Shown here piece by piece: positions 29,948 to 39,779 of a DNA stretch of 64,000 bases (the stretch's first letter is position 1; each line of letters starts with the position of its first letter). The notes beneath the pieces are model-generated. The model saw only the letters and a program-made list of their open reading frames with translations. It was not told the DNA's origin and did no database searches. This DNA comes from Macrocystis pyrifera (lineage: Eukaryota > Sar > Phaeophyceae > Laminariales > Laminariaceae): the NCBI GenBank assembly GCA_031763025.1, contig JASSKH010000009.1:5028512-5092511 (forward strand). Direction: 5' to 3'. Made by a program: the position numbers and the translations under genes.

Positions 29948-30424
29948 CTACGCCACTTCGCGTTCTCTCGGAGTTGTCGCAGGCCCTGCCAAGCCCTCAG
30001 GTTCCTCTGTCGTTCGTGTCGGCGCAACAGCGCAGAACCGATCCCAAGCTTTCTCCATTGTTCCTGTTGCCGCCGAAGGCGTTCCCTCGCTCTTCCTACG
30101 CCTCGCTCGCCAGCCCGTCACCTTCCCCTGCCGCTGTACTGAACTTCCTGCCTTCAATAATGGTACCCACGGCGACTCCGGAGCTGGCTTGAAGCCTCCC
30201 CCGTCTGCGAAGTTGATGATGCTCTCGTTTAGTCTCAGGAAGGCAGCGCCTAAGATCAGTCCGTAGGGTAGCCCTTCCACCGCCCTCAACGTCATCCTGT
30301 GGACCCGGTCCTCCGGCATGAATACCAACGGAATGTTGCATGATCCTACGGTGTTCATGGGGGGAACTCTACTCCGAGTTGGGTTGGCCGCTCTGAGCAA
30401 TCCCTTACCCTTGGGGCTGATCAT
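29948..30424 (-). CDS. Protease C-terminal half and linker
   Basis: LPYGLILGAAFLRLNESIIN matches the distal ILG-x-x-F...I strand of retropepsins. The frame ends with a single TAG five codons before the RT frame of the next gene, and both are in the same phase, so one polyprotein was interrupted by a point change, or the stop is read through. Its upstream part joins the DTGAG frame only after a phase change in a 13-base G run. Confidence 0.65.
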   Translation of the reverse strand: MISPKGKGLLRAANPTRSRVPPMNTVGSCNIPLVFMPEDRVHRMTLRAVEGLPYGLILGAAFLRLNESIINFADGGGFKPAPESPWVPLLKAGSSVQRQGKVTGWRARRRKSEGTPSAATGTMEKAWDRFCAVAPTRTTEEPEGLAGPATTPREREVA

Positions 30425-30590
30425 CCTCTGCCCCCCCCTTGCGTTTCGCTCGACCGAGCGGACGAAAGCCTCCGACGCGTAACCCCCCCCCCCCTGCTCC
30501 CGTGTCGACCAACACGTCCACCGGCAACCGACAGCTACTCCTGTTAGTATGCCAGACTGTTGCCCTGACCCACACCTGTCTCGTGTTCAC
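30405..30590 (-). CDS. Protease active-site segment (DTGAG)
   Basis: CRLPVDVLVDTGAGGGG contains the catalytic Asp-Thr-Gly of a retropepsin. Right after it lies a run of G (C on the + strand, about 30,482-30,494), where the frame leaves the downstream protease half. In the alternative phase the text after the run is compatible with continuation to the ILG strand. Upstream, the same phase continues through a TGA to the zinc finger. Confidence 0.7.
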   Translation of the reverse strand: MNTRQVWVRATVWHTNRSSCRLPVDVLVDTGAGGGGLRVGGFRPLGRAKRKGGAEDDQPQG

Positions 30591-30699
30591 GTTGACACCC
30601 TTGATGGATGTGATGGTCGGCCTTTCCGTATACGTCCCCCCTTGTCGCTTTGCTGGGTTCCCCAGAGGAAATTCACCTGGGGCGCACCCTCAGGCGTCC

Positions 30700-30958
30700 T
30701 GGTCCGGGGTCAGGGTTTTGACCGACTGCAAAGTGTCCGCCCCGTATGCTTATTCCGTCTCGGCGCGTGTCAGCTCCAGTAGAGCCGCTGCCTCGCTGCG
30801 AAGGTAGTGGCCGAACGGGATGGTTGTGCTGTCGTGCGAAAAGCGGCATCCGTTCCGTTGCTGATGGGGGCATTCGTCGCCTCTGGCGTGATAGAAGCAG
30901 ACCTTGTGGTGCCTGACCTTGAGTGCCTGATGGCCTCGTTGGTGATTCCAGGGTCGTC
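30700..30958 (-). CDS. CCCH zinc finger after Gag
   Basis: In the -1 phase relative to Gag, overlapping the Gag stop, the codons at 30,899-30,834 encode Cys-x8-Cys-x7-Cys-x3-His (CFYHARGDEC...GCRFSH). Ty3/gypsy Gag or Gag-Pol normally uses a CCHC knuckle (C-x2-C-x4-H-x4-C), which is absent. CCCH fingers bind RNA in cellular proteins, so a genome-packaging role is a reasonable inference. The frame runs to a TGA near 30,695. Confidence 0.6.
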
Positions 30959-32098
30959 CTATGGGTCCGGCAGGCCCTCTTCCGTTGCCACCTGGTCCGA
31001 CTCCTTGTCGTTGTTCCTGCCGGCGGTTGGAGCTGACCGTCCCTCCTTCCTGGTGCAGTCGTTGCGCTTGGTAGACCTTTCCAGAAAGGGAGTCTCGTGT
31101 CGGCCCGGAGTGGGAGCTGGCACATTTCCGAATGCCACTGCTGGTTCTCCTTGACTGGATTCGGTGTCCTCGTCCTCCCCGTGCGCTTGGGAAACCAGGC
31201 TTTCCAATAACGCCACGACTGGTTCTGCTAGCGCCCGCACCGCGTTGAGGTGTCCCGATGCCCTGCGCTTGCCTCTTCCGAATGTGTCTCTTGTCGGAGT
31301 GGTGTCCTCTTCTTCTTCGTCCAAGGATCTCTTCAAGCTCCGTAACCCGACCGCTCCGAGTGCCCGGCTTCGACTCGTCGGAGTAGCGCTTTTCGCACTT
31401 GAGTGGTAGCGGGGTGCCCTGCCGGCCAAGTCGTACACGAATCTACCGTAGATAGTTCTTGAGATGCTTCCCCACTGTATCATATACTCCGACCCTGGGT
31501 TGTTGGCATCCACGGGCATTCGTGCTAGCTGTGTTGTGATTTCCTTCTGCACCAGGACCAAATGAGACTCCAGCGACATCCTGTCGAGCATGGGTGGGAG
31601 AAACAGGTCGAGCGCTCGTTCCACCAGGGTGATCAGATCCATCTCTGTGATTAAGCGCCAGAAGTATACTTCCTCCGGGGCGCAAGGCCTGGAGTGGTCG
31701 ACTTGAGCCGCCCTCATGTGGAGTACCAACCTTGTCGACGCAGACAGCCAGGCTTCGCCCTTCGAAAGTTGGATGTTCTTCAGCGCCAGTCGAGCTGTCT
31801 CTCGGGTCCCGCCTTGTTTCGACACCTCCGGTACAAGCAGGTGGACCCAGTCTGTGACCGTGACTTGATCAAACGGAACAAGCCCCCGTCCGCCCTGCAC
31901 CGGGTAAATTTCTACCACCGTGTTGTGCACCATCGCGTCCCGCGCGGCTACGTTGGGTGAGACCAGCTTCATGAAGCATTCCACTCTCATGGGAGTCAGG
32001 CTGTCCGCCTGGGGAGGGATGCTGGAACCATTTGCCGCTGTTTGATCCACGGGCATGGCCCACATCCCATCCTCCTCACCTTCCATCACCTTTTTCAA
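30959..32098 (-). CDS. Gag-like protein, core
   Basis: This frame of about 379 residues has no ATG at its left edge (it opens upstream; the first Met is 5 residues in). Helix-rich text such as EVYFWRLITEMDLITLVERA and LVLVQKEITTQLARMPVD lies in the middle, followed by a basic, Ser/Thr-rich and then acidic tail (SLDEEEEDTTPTRD). It sits directly upstream of the zinc finger and protease, which makes it Gag by position. No sequence family was recognised. The TAG stop lies exactly where the finger's phase begins. Confidence 0.65.
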   Translation of the reverse strand: MKKVMEGEEDGMWAMPVDQTAANGSSIPPQADSLTPMRVECFMKLVSPNVAARDAMVHNTVVEIYPVQGGRGLVPFDQVTVTDWVHLLVPEVSKQGGTRETARLALKNIQLSKGEAWLSASTRLVLHMRAAQVDHSRPCAPEEVYFWRLITEMDLITLVERALDLFLPPMLDRMSLESHLVLVQKEITTQLARMPVDANNPGSEYMIQWGSISRTIYGRFVYDLAGRAPRYHSSAKSATPTSRSRALGAVGLRSLKRSLDEEEEDTTPTRDTFGRGKRRASGHLNAVRALAEPVVALLESLVSQAHGEDEDTESSQGEPAVAFGNVPAPTPGRHETPFLERSTKRNDCTRKEGRSAPTAGRNNDKESDQVATEEGLPDP

Positions 32099-32397
32099 CC
32101 GGTCGAAGACGACTACTGGGTCGTTCCTTGACGAGAGTGTTTTTAGCTGTCATGTGGAAAGGCCTACAAACGCGTGTCCTCTCCCGTCCTTTGGGGATTT
32201 CATCAGGGAGACAATACGGTTGGTGGTCGCTCTTGCATCCTTGCGCCTGTAGCTTTGACCATCATCTCCCGGCGTGAAAGGCGTACCACGCGGGGAGATC
32301 TTAAAGTGGTGGGGGTTAACAGGGGTCTGCGGCGTCGCTAGGTGTTACGGTGTTTGCGATGCCTGTCCTCCTCCGAGTGTAACCGACCCTTGAGGAA

Positions 32398-32931
32398 TCA
32401 TCCACTGAGACGGGCTCCTGTCCGGAAGATCGTGTTGCAGGGGTTGCCCCCAGGCGAGAGGGGCCCTTGCCGAAGCCGGCGCGAGTGCCCCGTACTGCCC
32501 GTACTGGCTAAGGTGCAGTAGTTGTTGGAACTCTGCTGTGGTGGATGCTGGAACGACATCTGTTGTGGCCACTGTGGGTACTGGAAGTGCGGGGTTCCCC
32601 TGTCTGTAGCTGAAGGCGGGAGCGCCAATGATGGCAGTTGCGGTGGCTGTCCCGGTTGTGGCGGCGTCTCGAGCGATTGTTGGTCCGGTTCTCCCCCGAC
32701 CGACGGCACCGGAGACCAGGGTTTCTGTTGGGGCGGATGTAGAAAGTTCGACTGCACCGGGCGCTGTTGGCGGGGTGGCGGAGTAGGCGGCGGATTCAGG
32801 CCTCCTCCCCCGTTGGCGGGTGACGCACTAGTTCCCATCCCTATTAACGTAACCGACTGGGGAAAGCGTCGACGCGGCGGAGGTGGCGGCGTTTCCCCAC
32901 CCACCGAGGCTTGCAGTTGCGACGACGACAT
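32398..32931 (-). CDS. Proline/glutamine-rich Gag N-terminus
   Basis: It starts with ATG at 32,931 (MSSSQLQASVGGETPPPPP) and is rich in Pro, Gln and Ser throughout. A frame change near 32,530 moves the plausible reading to 32,345-32,572. The interval 32,345-32,098 to the Gag core has stops, so splicing, frameshift or decay must separate them. It is the first coding segment of the minus-strand element. Confidence 0.45.
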   Translation of the reverse strand: MSSSQLQASVGGETPPPPPRRRFPQSVTLIGMGTSASPANGGGGLNPPPTPPPRQQRPVQSNFLHPPQQKPWSPVPSVGGEPDQQSLETPPQPGQPPQLPSLALPPSATDRGTPHFQYPQWPQQMSFQHPPQQSSNNYCTLASTGSTGHSRRLRQGPLSPGGNPCNTIFRTGARLSG

Positions 32932-33240
32932 GGTCCTCCTCCTGATTTGGTTCTGACTATATTTCTTCTCTTCTTTCTTTCTTGTTCACTCTTGTATGCT
33001 CCTTGTTCTCCCTTTGTGTGTTTTGTGTGCTTTTTGTTAATATTTTTCTGGCAACGGCGGCGACCGGGATAGTGGTACGTTTAGGCGGTTTTGGGGGTTG
33101 TCTCGGAACCGTATTGCATCTGCTCATGTGGGTCTTTCGTATGTGTATACCTACGAGGTGTGTATTGTTTGTGTTCCATTCATTTCCCTCTCCCCCTCGC
33201 ACATCCATTACCGATTATGTAACGGAGTGAGCACAAACTA
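32932..33240. other. Leader region of the minus-strand element
   Basis: No gene is supported. On the minus strand it is A-rich before the ATG at 32,931. A 5' LTR and primer site should lie here or just beyond, but none was identified. Confidence 0.4.
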
Positions 33241-33655
33241 ATCCCCCCCCCCAATCCCAACGAAACATATGTCCCAGGGGAGAGCTCACCCTCATCTGCC
33301 CCTACCATGACCAGTGCTCACCTTCACTGTCACGGTGATATGCCCTCAGTACTTACCTTCACTGAACTCGACCTACGGTGGCGCTCGCCTCGCCACAAAA
33401 CCAGACTCCATGACACTCAAATGCACACAAACCTACCGAACTCCTGGAATCCCCACAGCATCCAATCCTGAGGGAGGGGCTCACCTTCACCTCCCCTTTC
33501 AGCGATAGCAAAATGACAAGTGCTTACCTCCACTTGCAAGGTGCTACGTTCATCAGTGCTCACCTTCACTGAGGTCAATCCGCGGGGGCGCTCACCTCGC
33601 CATCCTGCCCGCTAGGAATGACAAGTTCTCACTCCCCAGCATGTTAGTACCAAGC
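33241..33655 (-). repeat. Higher-order satellite, two monomers (inverted copy)
   Basis: This is the reverse-complement relative of the 43.2-44.0 kb array. Two monomers 210 bp apart are marked by GGCGCTC(G/A)CCTCGCC at about 33,372 and 33,582, with CACCTTCACTG and GAGAGCTCACC between them. Confidence 0.85.
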
Positions 33656-33659
33656 ATAC

Positions 33660-34500
33660 TGTCATACAACCCCAACAACAGCCGTTATGCGAACATCTCA
33701 GGCATGCTATCATACCAAGAAGGCCAAGAGTACTATCCGTCATGCAACCCGAACAACAGCCGAAAGGCACATCCCACGCTTCCTATTGTGCCAAGAATAC
33801 CAGACGTACTAGCATACAACCCTTCTGGTTGATACGTGCAACTCAGACTGTGAATAACATGAACACGTGCAAAGATGGCAACTCATTCCTAAGCAACAGG
33901 TGCAGAATACCGGTATATTGCCACGGTTGTGCTGATCTTACGCTGCTGCTGTGGTATTATCGTTGTCAGTTCGTGCCAGGTCTGTGTACTGTGTGGGTGG
34001 CTTTAGTTCATCCCTGCTCCACAGCAGAAACTACGGACTAACAAAAGTTGTCAGTTCATACCATGAGTCACAGCCAGTGTGTGGATCACTGCTGTGTCTA
34101 TACGTAGTGAGGCCGTTTGCGTAGGTGCACACCGAGTGTGGTCCTTTCTGTACCGCTCCCTTATTTTCCATGCAACAAGGTTATTTTTGACGGGCACGCA
34201 AAAACGCAACAATAGTGTACCACCACGAACTACAGCAATGCACGTAGAGGATTATACTCGCTTGATAATCAGCAGTATTGTGGCCGAATCGTAAACTACT
34301 AACACAACCTGTGGTGCACCTAACTCAGCCGAGCACTCTTCCTGCGACTCAGTTGTATTTCTGATGGGCTACTTGGTTTTCTTAGGTTTTCGAGGTTCCT
34401 GCGTACCAGTACTCAATTTTGTGCCAGGTCCATCCTTATCGCTACCCTTGCAGTATTAAACATTCACCCCCACGTATGCGATAATGTATACCTCATACTC
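33660..34500. other. Sequence unique to block A (possible insertion)
   Basis: Block B passes directly from the satellite to the C-run segment, while block A has this extra stretch. No coding, terminal repeat or target duplication was recognised. ACCCCAACAACAGCCG recurs twice (33,669 and 33,747), embedded in a longer imperfect repeat. Confidence 0.4.
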
Positions 34501-35055
34501 ACCCAAACAAAGCAATCTATCACCCCTCCCCCCCTTGTTTTCTGTGCTTATGACACCGCATTGACAAAACAGGTGCGTTGGAAGGCTGGCCTAGTTCGTA
34601 GTGGTAGTTTGTAATGTATCATGAAATCTTTGTACGGTCCGTCCAGCAGGGCAACATGTCCGCTCATACCTGCTACTCGTTTAGGTGTTTACTGTAAGTT
34701 TTAGTGTGGCGCTCGAAGCAGGTTTTCTTATTCGTAGGTGAATACTGCTGTACTTCATACGTACCGATACTTGATAACTATATGCCGCTATTTATTAAGA
34801 AACTGCCGTAGTTCATGCTGCTACAGCAGTCCTAAGGTGCAAGTTTGATGACTATATAGTATAGCTAGGGAGGTTACCTTATTCAGGCCCCATTATTCCG
34901 GCGCCAAAGATGTGTGGTTGATTCAAGGTTATGCGATCCGAATAGAGGTGAAATATGGTTGTCAAGACCGAACAGGTCAACGTAATTAAACGACTCTATT
35001 TCGTACGCGTTTGGAAATACATACCCCGGTATAATATAAAACTACGTGTCGTGCC

Positions 35056-35330
35056 CCCGAGGAGATGTGGCAGATGACACAAGAACCAGAAAAAAAGACA
35101 GCAGCATCACAACACGCCTATACTAAACAGAGTAAGACCAAGGAAATAGTAGGCAAACCGAAGCGCAACAGCCGAAGCAGTTTGTGGTACGAGTTGCATC
35201 GACAGGTTTTATATACTATTAATCGATCTGATACCAACAGCAGTAGCTGTCCTGTCTGCCGTCTCTTCCCCTGTTTTCGTCAACCGTGCTCCCCTCCCCC
35301 CGGAACTGATATGGGCTAGGCAGCGCAAAA
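35056..35330 (-). mobile_element. LINE 3'-UTR fragment
   Basis: GCAGTTTGTGGTACGAG and the flanking CAAACCGAAGCGCAAC and GTCTGCCGTCTCTTCC segments match the 3'-UTR of the minus-strand LINE copies at 54.5-54.7 and 59.05-59.26 kb. It is short and diverged. Confidence 0.55.
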
Positions 35331-35914
35331 CAAACAAAACAGGCTCGCCGTCCATATGCTGCCCGTGGGCGTGTACATATTATCTTTATATATTCTTGAG
35401 GTCTGGAACTTGCGGTTTTCGCTCGCTCTTTGACCTTTCAAGATTGTTCAGCATAGACATTGAAAACACGCCCTGATAATTCGCCCTCCCAGCATGGGCT
35501 ATGCTCTTACCACACTTTGTATCTCGCTTACTTCATGTCCCTATTAATAGTCCTATCTCGGTGGCACAGCGGTAAGTCGTAGTGCATTGCCGTACGTGCT
35601 GTACGAGGAAACCTGGTGATATATGCCCGAGGGCGTAATACTACCAAACAGTACGATCATATTATTATCAGAACGTCCAAATAGTAAAATCATACCAATA
35701 CTTGGTAGGTATTCACCCCGACGAAAACACACATTTTCTTTTAGAATATTATTACAATCATGGACAGTTACATTGGTTATTCCTTACGGGATCTTCCACA
35801 CCTTTTCGTTCATATGTAAAAAGAACGACGACTCATTTTTCCCAGGTGATCATATCACTGCAGGTCGCCAATTTGCGATTTTTTCCATCATCAGACATAA
35901 ACCTCCTACTCCTT
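35331..35914. other. No supported feature
   Basis: A tRNA A-box-like TGGCACAGCGG is at about 35,562 but no B-box follows at the right distance. Otherwise the sequence is AT-rich and unassigned. Confidence 0.4.
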
Positions 35915-36705
35915 ATTAGGCTGTTTCCTATGCGGTTCGATTTCGAGCTTCAGATTTGTATTTTTCGATCTCAAAGACGAATGACCCTTATGCAGTTCAA
36001 ATATGCAAAATCCGACCGGAAACTTTTCGATTTGAGTATCCGATGACCCAAGTCGTCGGATTTTGGCCCAAAATCCGACGGCCTGGGTCATCAGATTTTC
36101 AAATCGAAAAATGGCATGCTCTCTAAATTCAAGATGTTATCCACCACAACAAACAGCAGCAGAACGATCGATGAGTTGGATGGTGATACAGCTGTATAGC
36201 GACGTTGCTTCGCGCCCGACGCGCGGACGGCGCGTCCCTCCGTGGCCAGACTAGAGTCGGCTGGCGCGGGCTCGGGCCTAGAGACCAAGAGAAGAGGACT
36301 CGGCACGCGCCTCGCCGTGGACACGTACTCGTAGACTACATTGCAGCTGTACAGCAGCAGCAGCAGCAGCAGTCAAGTCACAAAATGAAACACAAAACAC
36401 CAAGACAGGTTGACTCTAGCGCACTCGCCACGTCTCTTCGCCACCAGACTAGAGGCAGTAAGCGTGGGCTCGGACGCTTGGGTCCTACGCGCAGGGCAGC
36501 GCACCCAGCGCGTCTCTTCGCGGCGCCAAATCACAAAAACAACAGTTGGTCTCGGCGATTGCTCGAATCTCTACACGCACAATAAATCTGTTTTTTTCCG
36601 CATAGGAAGACCCTTTCGATTTGTCAAGCTCATATCTGAAAATGCCATCGGGTCAAAATCTGAAGCTCAAAAATCGAACCGCACAGGAAACGGCCGTGGT
36701 ATGCC
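35915..36705. mobile_element. Fold-back element with central palindrome
   Basis: The ends GGCTGTTTCCTATGCGGTTC (about 35,921) and the complement of GAACCGCACAGGAAACGGCC (about 36,676) form a terminal inverted repeat of about 35-40 bp that continues into GAGCTTCAGATTT. Near the left end a second palindrome (about 36,025-36,113) folds CGGATTTTGG on CCAAAATCCG with arms of about 40 bp. A (CAG)7 run lies at 36,352-36,372. There is no coding domain. Confidence 0.6.
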
Positions 36706-37104
36706 GTGGAACAGGTGCAACTGCATGTACAGCAGTACTACTGCTGTAAAAAGCCAAGTGATATGATATGGTAGCAGAATATACGCGTACTGCGACAAAG
36801 AAAGGTGTACTGCTGCCCTTTCAGCCGGCTCTAGGAGCTATTGGTCGGCAGTTGAGGACACACATCAGTCAGTACCTGCAAGTACATATTTGGTACACGA
36901 TGCATGCACGAACGATTTGTTGTACTTACCACTGGACTCAACGGCGAACGTACACGATCCGGGGATGATCGGTACGGAGCATAAAATGCCGGTCACACAC
37001 TGCCGCAGCAGGTACGTTCAAAGGCCAATGCCGATAAAAACAACGAACACTACTAAAGTACCGACAGTACAGCGCCCATCTGCCACATGCCCATAAAACG
37101 CAGG
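36706..37104. other. No supported feature
   Basis: Short open frames only. Nothing recognisable was seen before the CCATGG repeat. Confidence 0.4.
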
Positions 37105-37905
37105 GTTCTACACTATTTGACCTTGCCGTGGGCATGCCGTGGTATCGCCATGGTACCGCCCATGGCATACCATGACATCACTACGGCATCCCATGGCGTG
37201 GCATTGGATTCCATGGTAGGCCGTGGAGGTTGCCATGGCATGCCATGGGTAGTACCATGGCAACCCCCGCGGCTACCGCCACGGCACTCCATGGCCACCC
37301 CACGGCATGTCATGGCAACCCCCATGGCACCCCAATATCCACGGCGACTAGGTTAGGGTTAGGGTTGGGGTTAGGGTTAGGGTCCCATAGTATGCCGTGG
37401 AGGTCCGTGGAAGGTTCCGTGGTATGCCGTGGAAGATGCCGTGGAAGGTTTTGCTGCCGGTGGTGCCACGGCATGCCACGGCATGTCGCGAAAAAAGACA
37501 ATAATGTACATACCTGTTCTACACTATTTGACCTTGCCGTGGGCGGCATGCCATGGTACCGCCCATGGCATACCATGACATCACCACGGCATCCCATGGC
37601 GTGGCATTGGATTCCATGGTACGCCGTGGGGGTTGCCATGGCATGCCATGGGCAGTATCATGGCAACCCCCGCGACTACCGACACGGCACTCCATGGCAA
37701 CCCCCACGGCACCCCAATATCCACGGCGCCTAGGTTAGGTATAGGGTTGGGGTTAGAGTTAGAGTTAGGGTCCCATGGTATGCCGTGGAGGTCCGTGGAA
37801 GGTTCCGTGGTATGCCGTGGAAGATGCCGTGGAAGGTTTTGCTGCAGGTGGTGCCACGGCATGCCACGGCATGTCGCGAAAAAAGACAACAATGTACATG
37901 AATAA
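37105..37905 (+). repeat. CCATGG-rich 410-bp tandem pair with TTAGGG-like core
   Basis: Two units start GTTCTACACTATTTGACCTT at 37,105 and 37,515. Each has at least nine CCATGG hexamers in its first 230 bp together with GGCATGCC and CACGGCATG variants. A run of GGTTAGGG/GGTTGGGG follows (37,352-37,381; 37,731-37,768), then more CCGTGG words, and an end at GCATGTCGCGAAAAAAGACA. All six frames are unusually open because the words lack stops, giving low-complexity text (MPWHAMG); I do not call a gene. A third copy lies at 44,143-44,477. Confidence 0.9.
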
Positions 37906-38194
37906 ACCCATCTGTAGAAACCTATAGTTGCTAGGGAAGACGAAAGCAACGTCAACAAGCAAACCAACAAAGGAACCTCCAGCATCGCCAACAAACAAAG
38001 GGGAAGCACTTCTCACACTGCTGGACCGAGATACAATATCCAACAAAAGAGAAAGGTCGCATTACGCTCGTGTCTCTAACGGAGACTGATGCAGTGCAAC
38101 GCGAGTTGAATGGAAACAACAACCAAGTGCACCAAAGAAAGTCTAAGCTAAGTGCTCTGCGATACCCATCCTGTCGACCCTCAGCCCTTGGTTT

Positions 38195-38770
38195 TCATGG
38201 CGAACTCAGGGTGATCGAAGTGCATTTCGCGAGATCGGAATGTTTGAAAAAATGTGAAATGATGTTCATGGTTTTGTACCATCTCACATTCAATCTTGGA
38301 TAGTATTTTATCGCATACCAGGTACGTGTGTACACCTGTTTTGTTGTTGGCAACCAGTATTCTTGCCGCGATGATTTGACTACATCGGAAGAAATAGACC
38401 GATCGCCGCACATATGTTGTACATCTCTAGCACGACACCGAGACGGTGGAACGACGATACAGTATGCACACCCAATGGAAAATACGAGGCACGTTTGACC
38501 TTCGGTGCCCACGGTTCCACCATTGTTTGTGTTGCATACCAACCGAGCCTTATGCTCGTGACCAGGTACAACACTTGAAGGACTGAACACGAGCAATAAA
38601 GGAACGCAGATGGAGAACGGGTACGCAAGCCCTTGTGGGACACGGGTCACACGTGGTGAGATAGTTTCCGCTGGGCGTGATGATGAGCTGGCACACAACA
38701 GATGGGGGGGATGGTTTGCTGTGTCCGGAGGGTTCGGGCCGTATGATACATGTACAATGCAGCCAAGCCT
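38195..38770. repeat. Dispersed repeat R3, copy 1
   Basis: This repeat shares CATGGCGAAC...GATCGAAGTG with 45,114 onward, and GTATTCTTGCCGCGATG, GCACGTTTGACC, CATACCAACCGAGC and ACGGGTCACACG with 45,793-46,170. Similarity is moderate. Coding capacity is not conserved between copies. Confidence 0.65.
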
Positions 38771-38789
38771 GACCACTAGAAGAGAGTAG

Positions 38790-39430
38790 CAGAGAGACCG
38801 CAGATAGGGTAGCAAGGTACCAGGCCGACTAATAGGTTGGACGTTTCTTTGCTACTCGTACCGCCAACTGCTGCGGCCGTTCGGTATGCATTTTGATTTT
38901 TTTCCCTTCTTATCCTTATGAAAGAAGTACTACATGGTGGGTGGGTGACGAGCGTATTTTGGCCCACCCACTATTGCTCTTTTTACTTAGTTAAGTGTTC
39001 ACCGGGATGCATAGTCCCCTTTTTCCTTCTCGTATCTTTCCCCTTGCACGTCCCTTTTGGCTCGTGCTCGGGGTAAGTATGTATGTGTCTGAGCTTTGGC
39101 TTCCCATTTTATTTATTTATTTGGGATTCTTCTCCTTTTCTTTTTCTTTTTCTTGTTCTTTTTCGGTTTGGTTTTTTCGTTGCTTCTCTTTCTTTATGGT
39201 GTATTTTGGTTGCTGGCGTATGTATGTATGTTGTGTCGGCCGCACCTAGTGCGAAGGCATGGTATTACGTAGGCTATTAATGCATTACGGTGTGTTATCT
39301 CTGTGTCGTAGTCTGTGACCACAGAGCTCGTATCTTTCTAGGGTGAAGAATCAGCACGGACACTGGGCTTGCTGGATGTCGACGAGTAGAAGAACGGTTT
39401 AATGTGAAGAACACACACACACACACACAC
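38790..39430 (+). mobile_element. LINE subfamily A 3' end (5'-truncated)
   Basis: It begins in the 3'-UTR (GATAGGGTAGCAAGGTACCAG) and runs to the conserved tail CGGTTTAATGTGAAGAA followed by (AC)n at about 39,410-39,430. It is the + strand counterpart of 17,046-17,640. From 39,037 on it is almost identical to 41,477-41,877. No coding remains. Confidence 0.85.
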
Positions 39431-39576
39431 ACTACCAGGCTAACAGGTATGTAGCGGGTGGAACACAACCGAAGGATTGTTTTTGCTCATTGTTTTGATG
39501 TTGTGCTGGTACAACATCCGACTTGAAAATGCTGATATTTCTCTTACTGTAAGGTGTACCTTGGGCGAAAAAATCG

Positions 39577-39735
39577 GTGGGGGAGGCTGTGTCGCACGGG
39601 TTGCAGTTATTCAGTCACGGAGTAGGTTATTACCACAGCACAAGCAATATTTCTCTGGACCTGGGGGGGAGGCTGTGTCACACGGGTTGCAGTTATTCAA
39701 TCACGGAGTGGGTTATTACCACACACAAGCGTACA
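39577..39735 (+). repeat. 86-bp tandem duplication
   Basis: GGGAGGCTGTGTC(G/A)CACGGG starts at 39,581 and 39,667 and is followed in both by TTGCAGTTATTCA and GGTTATTACCACA. A related single unit with GGGGGGTAGGCTGTGTCGCC is at 46,308. Confidence 0.8.
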
Positions 39736-39779
39736 GGGGGGGTGGCTCGCAGTATGCTTTTTACATCCGCCATGCTGAC

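Larger units (their letters stand above)
25957..32931 (-). mobile_element. Second Ty3/gypsy-type element (minus strand), no LTR pair seen
   Basis: From high to low coordinate the element encodes a proline-rich Gag N-terminus, Gag core, a CCCH finger, protease, RT-RNase H, integrase and a GPY/F plus chromodomain-like tail. The coding order is Ty3/gypsy. Protein sequence differs strongly from the 14-25 kb element, so it is a separate family. Breaks are few: a frame change at the Gag end, a TGA before protease, a G/C run in the protease, a TAG before RT, and frame changes between RNase H and integrase. By eye no LTR repeat joins 25.0-25.9 kb to 32.9-33.3 kb. Either one end is missing or the LTRs are too diverged or short. 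Confidence 0.85.
33241..35040. repeat. Inverted-repeat block A
   Basis: It contains the satellite, then CCCCCCCTTGTTTTCTGTGC at 34,528, CAACATGTCCGCTCATAC at 34,650, GTGGCGCTCGAAGCAGG at 34,707 and GGAAATACATACC at 35,011. All recur in reverse complement and the same order in block B (42,600-44,010). About 0.85 kb (33,660-34,500) is present only here. Confidence 0.8.

Noticed and set aside
25000..33300. LTR pair for the minus-strand Ty3/gypsy element
   Set aside because: I compared 25.0-25.95 kb with 32.9-33.3 kb by eye and found no shared direct repeat, so none is annotated.
35555..35630. tRNA gene
   Set aside because: An A-box-like TGGCACAGCGG exists, but no B box or foldable cloverleaf follows.
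37230..38009. Proteins in the CCATGG repeat
   Set aside because: Open frames occur in several phases on both strands because the repeated words contain no stops; low-complexity text with no domain.
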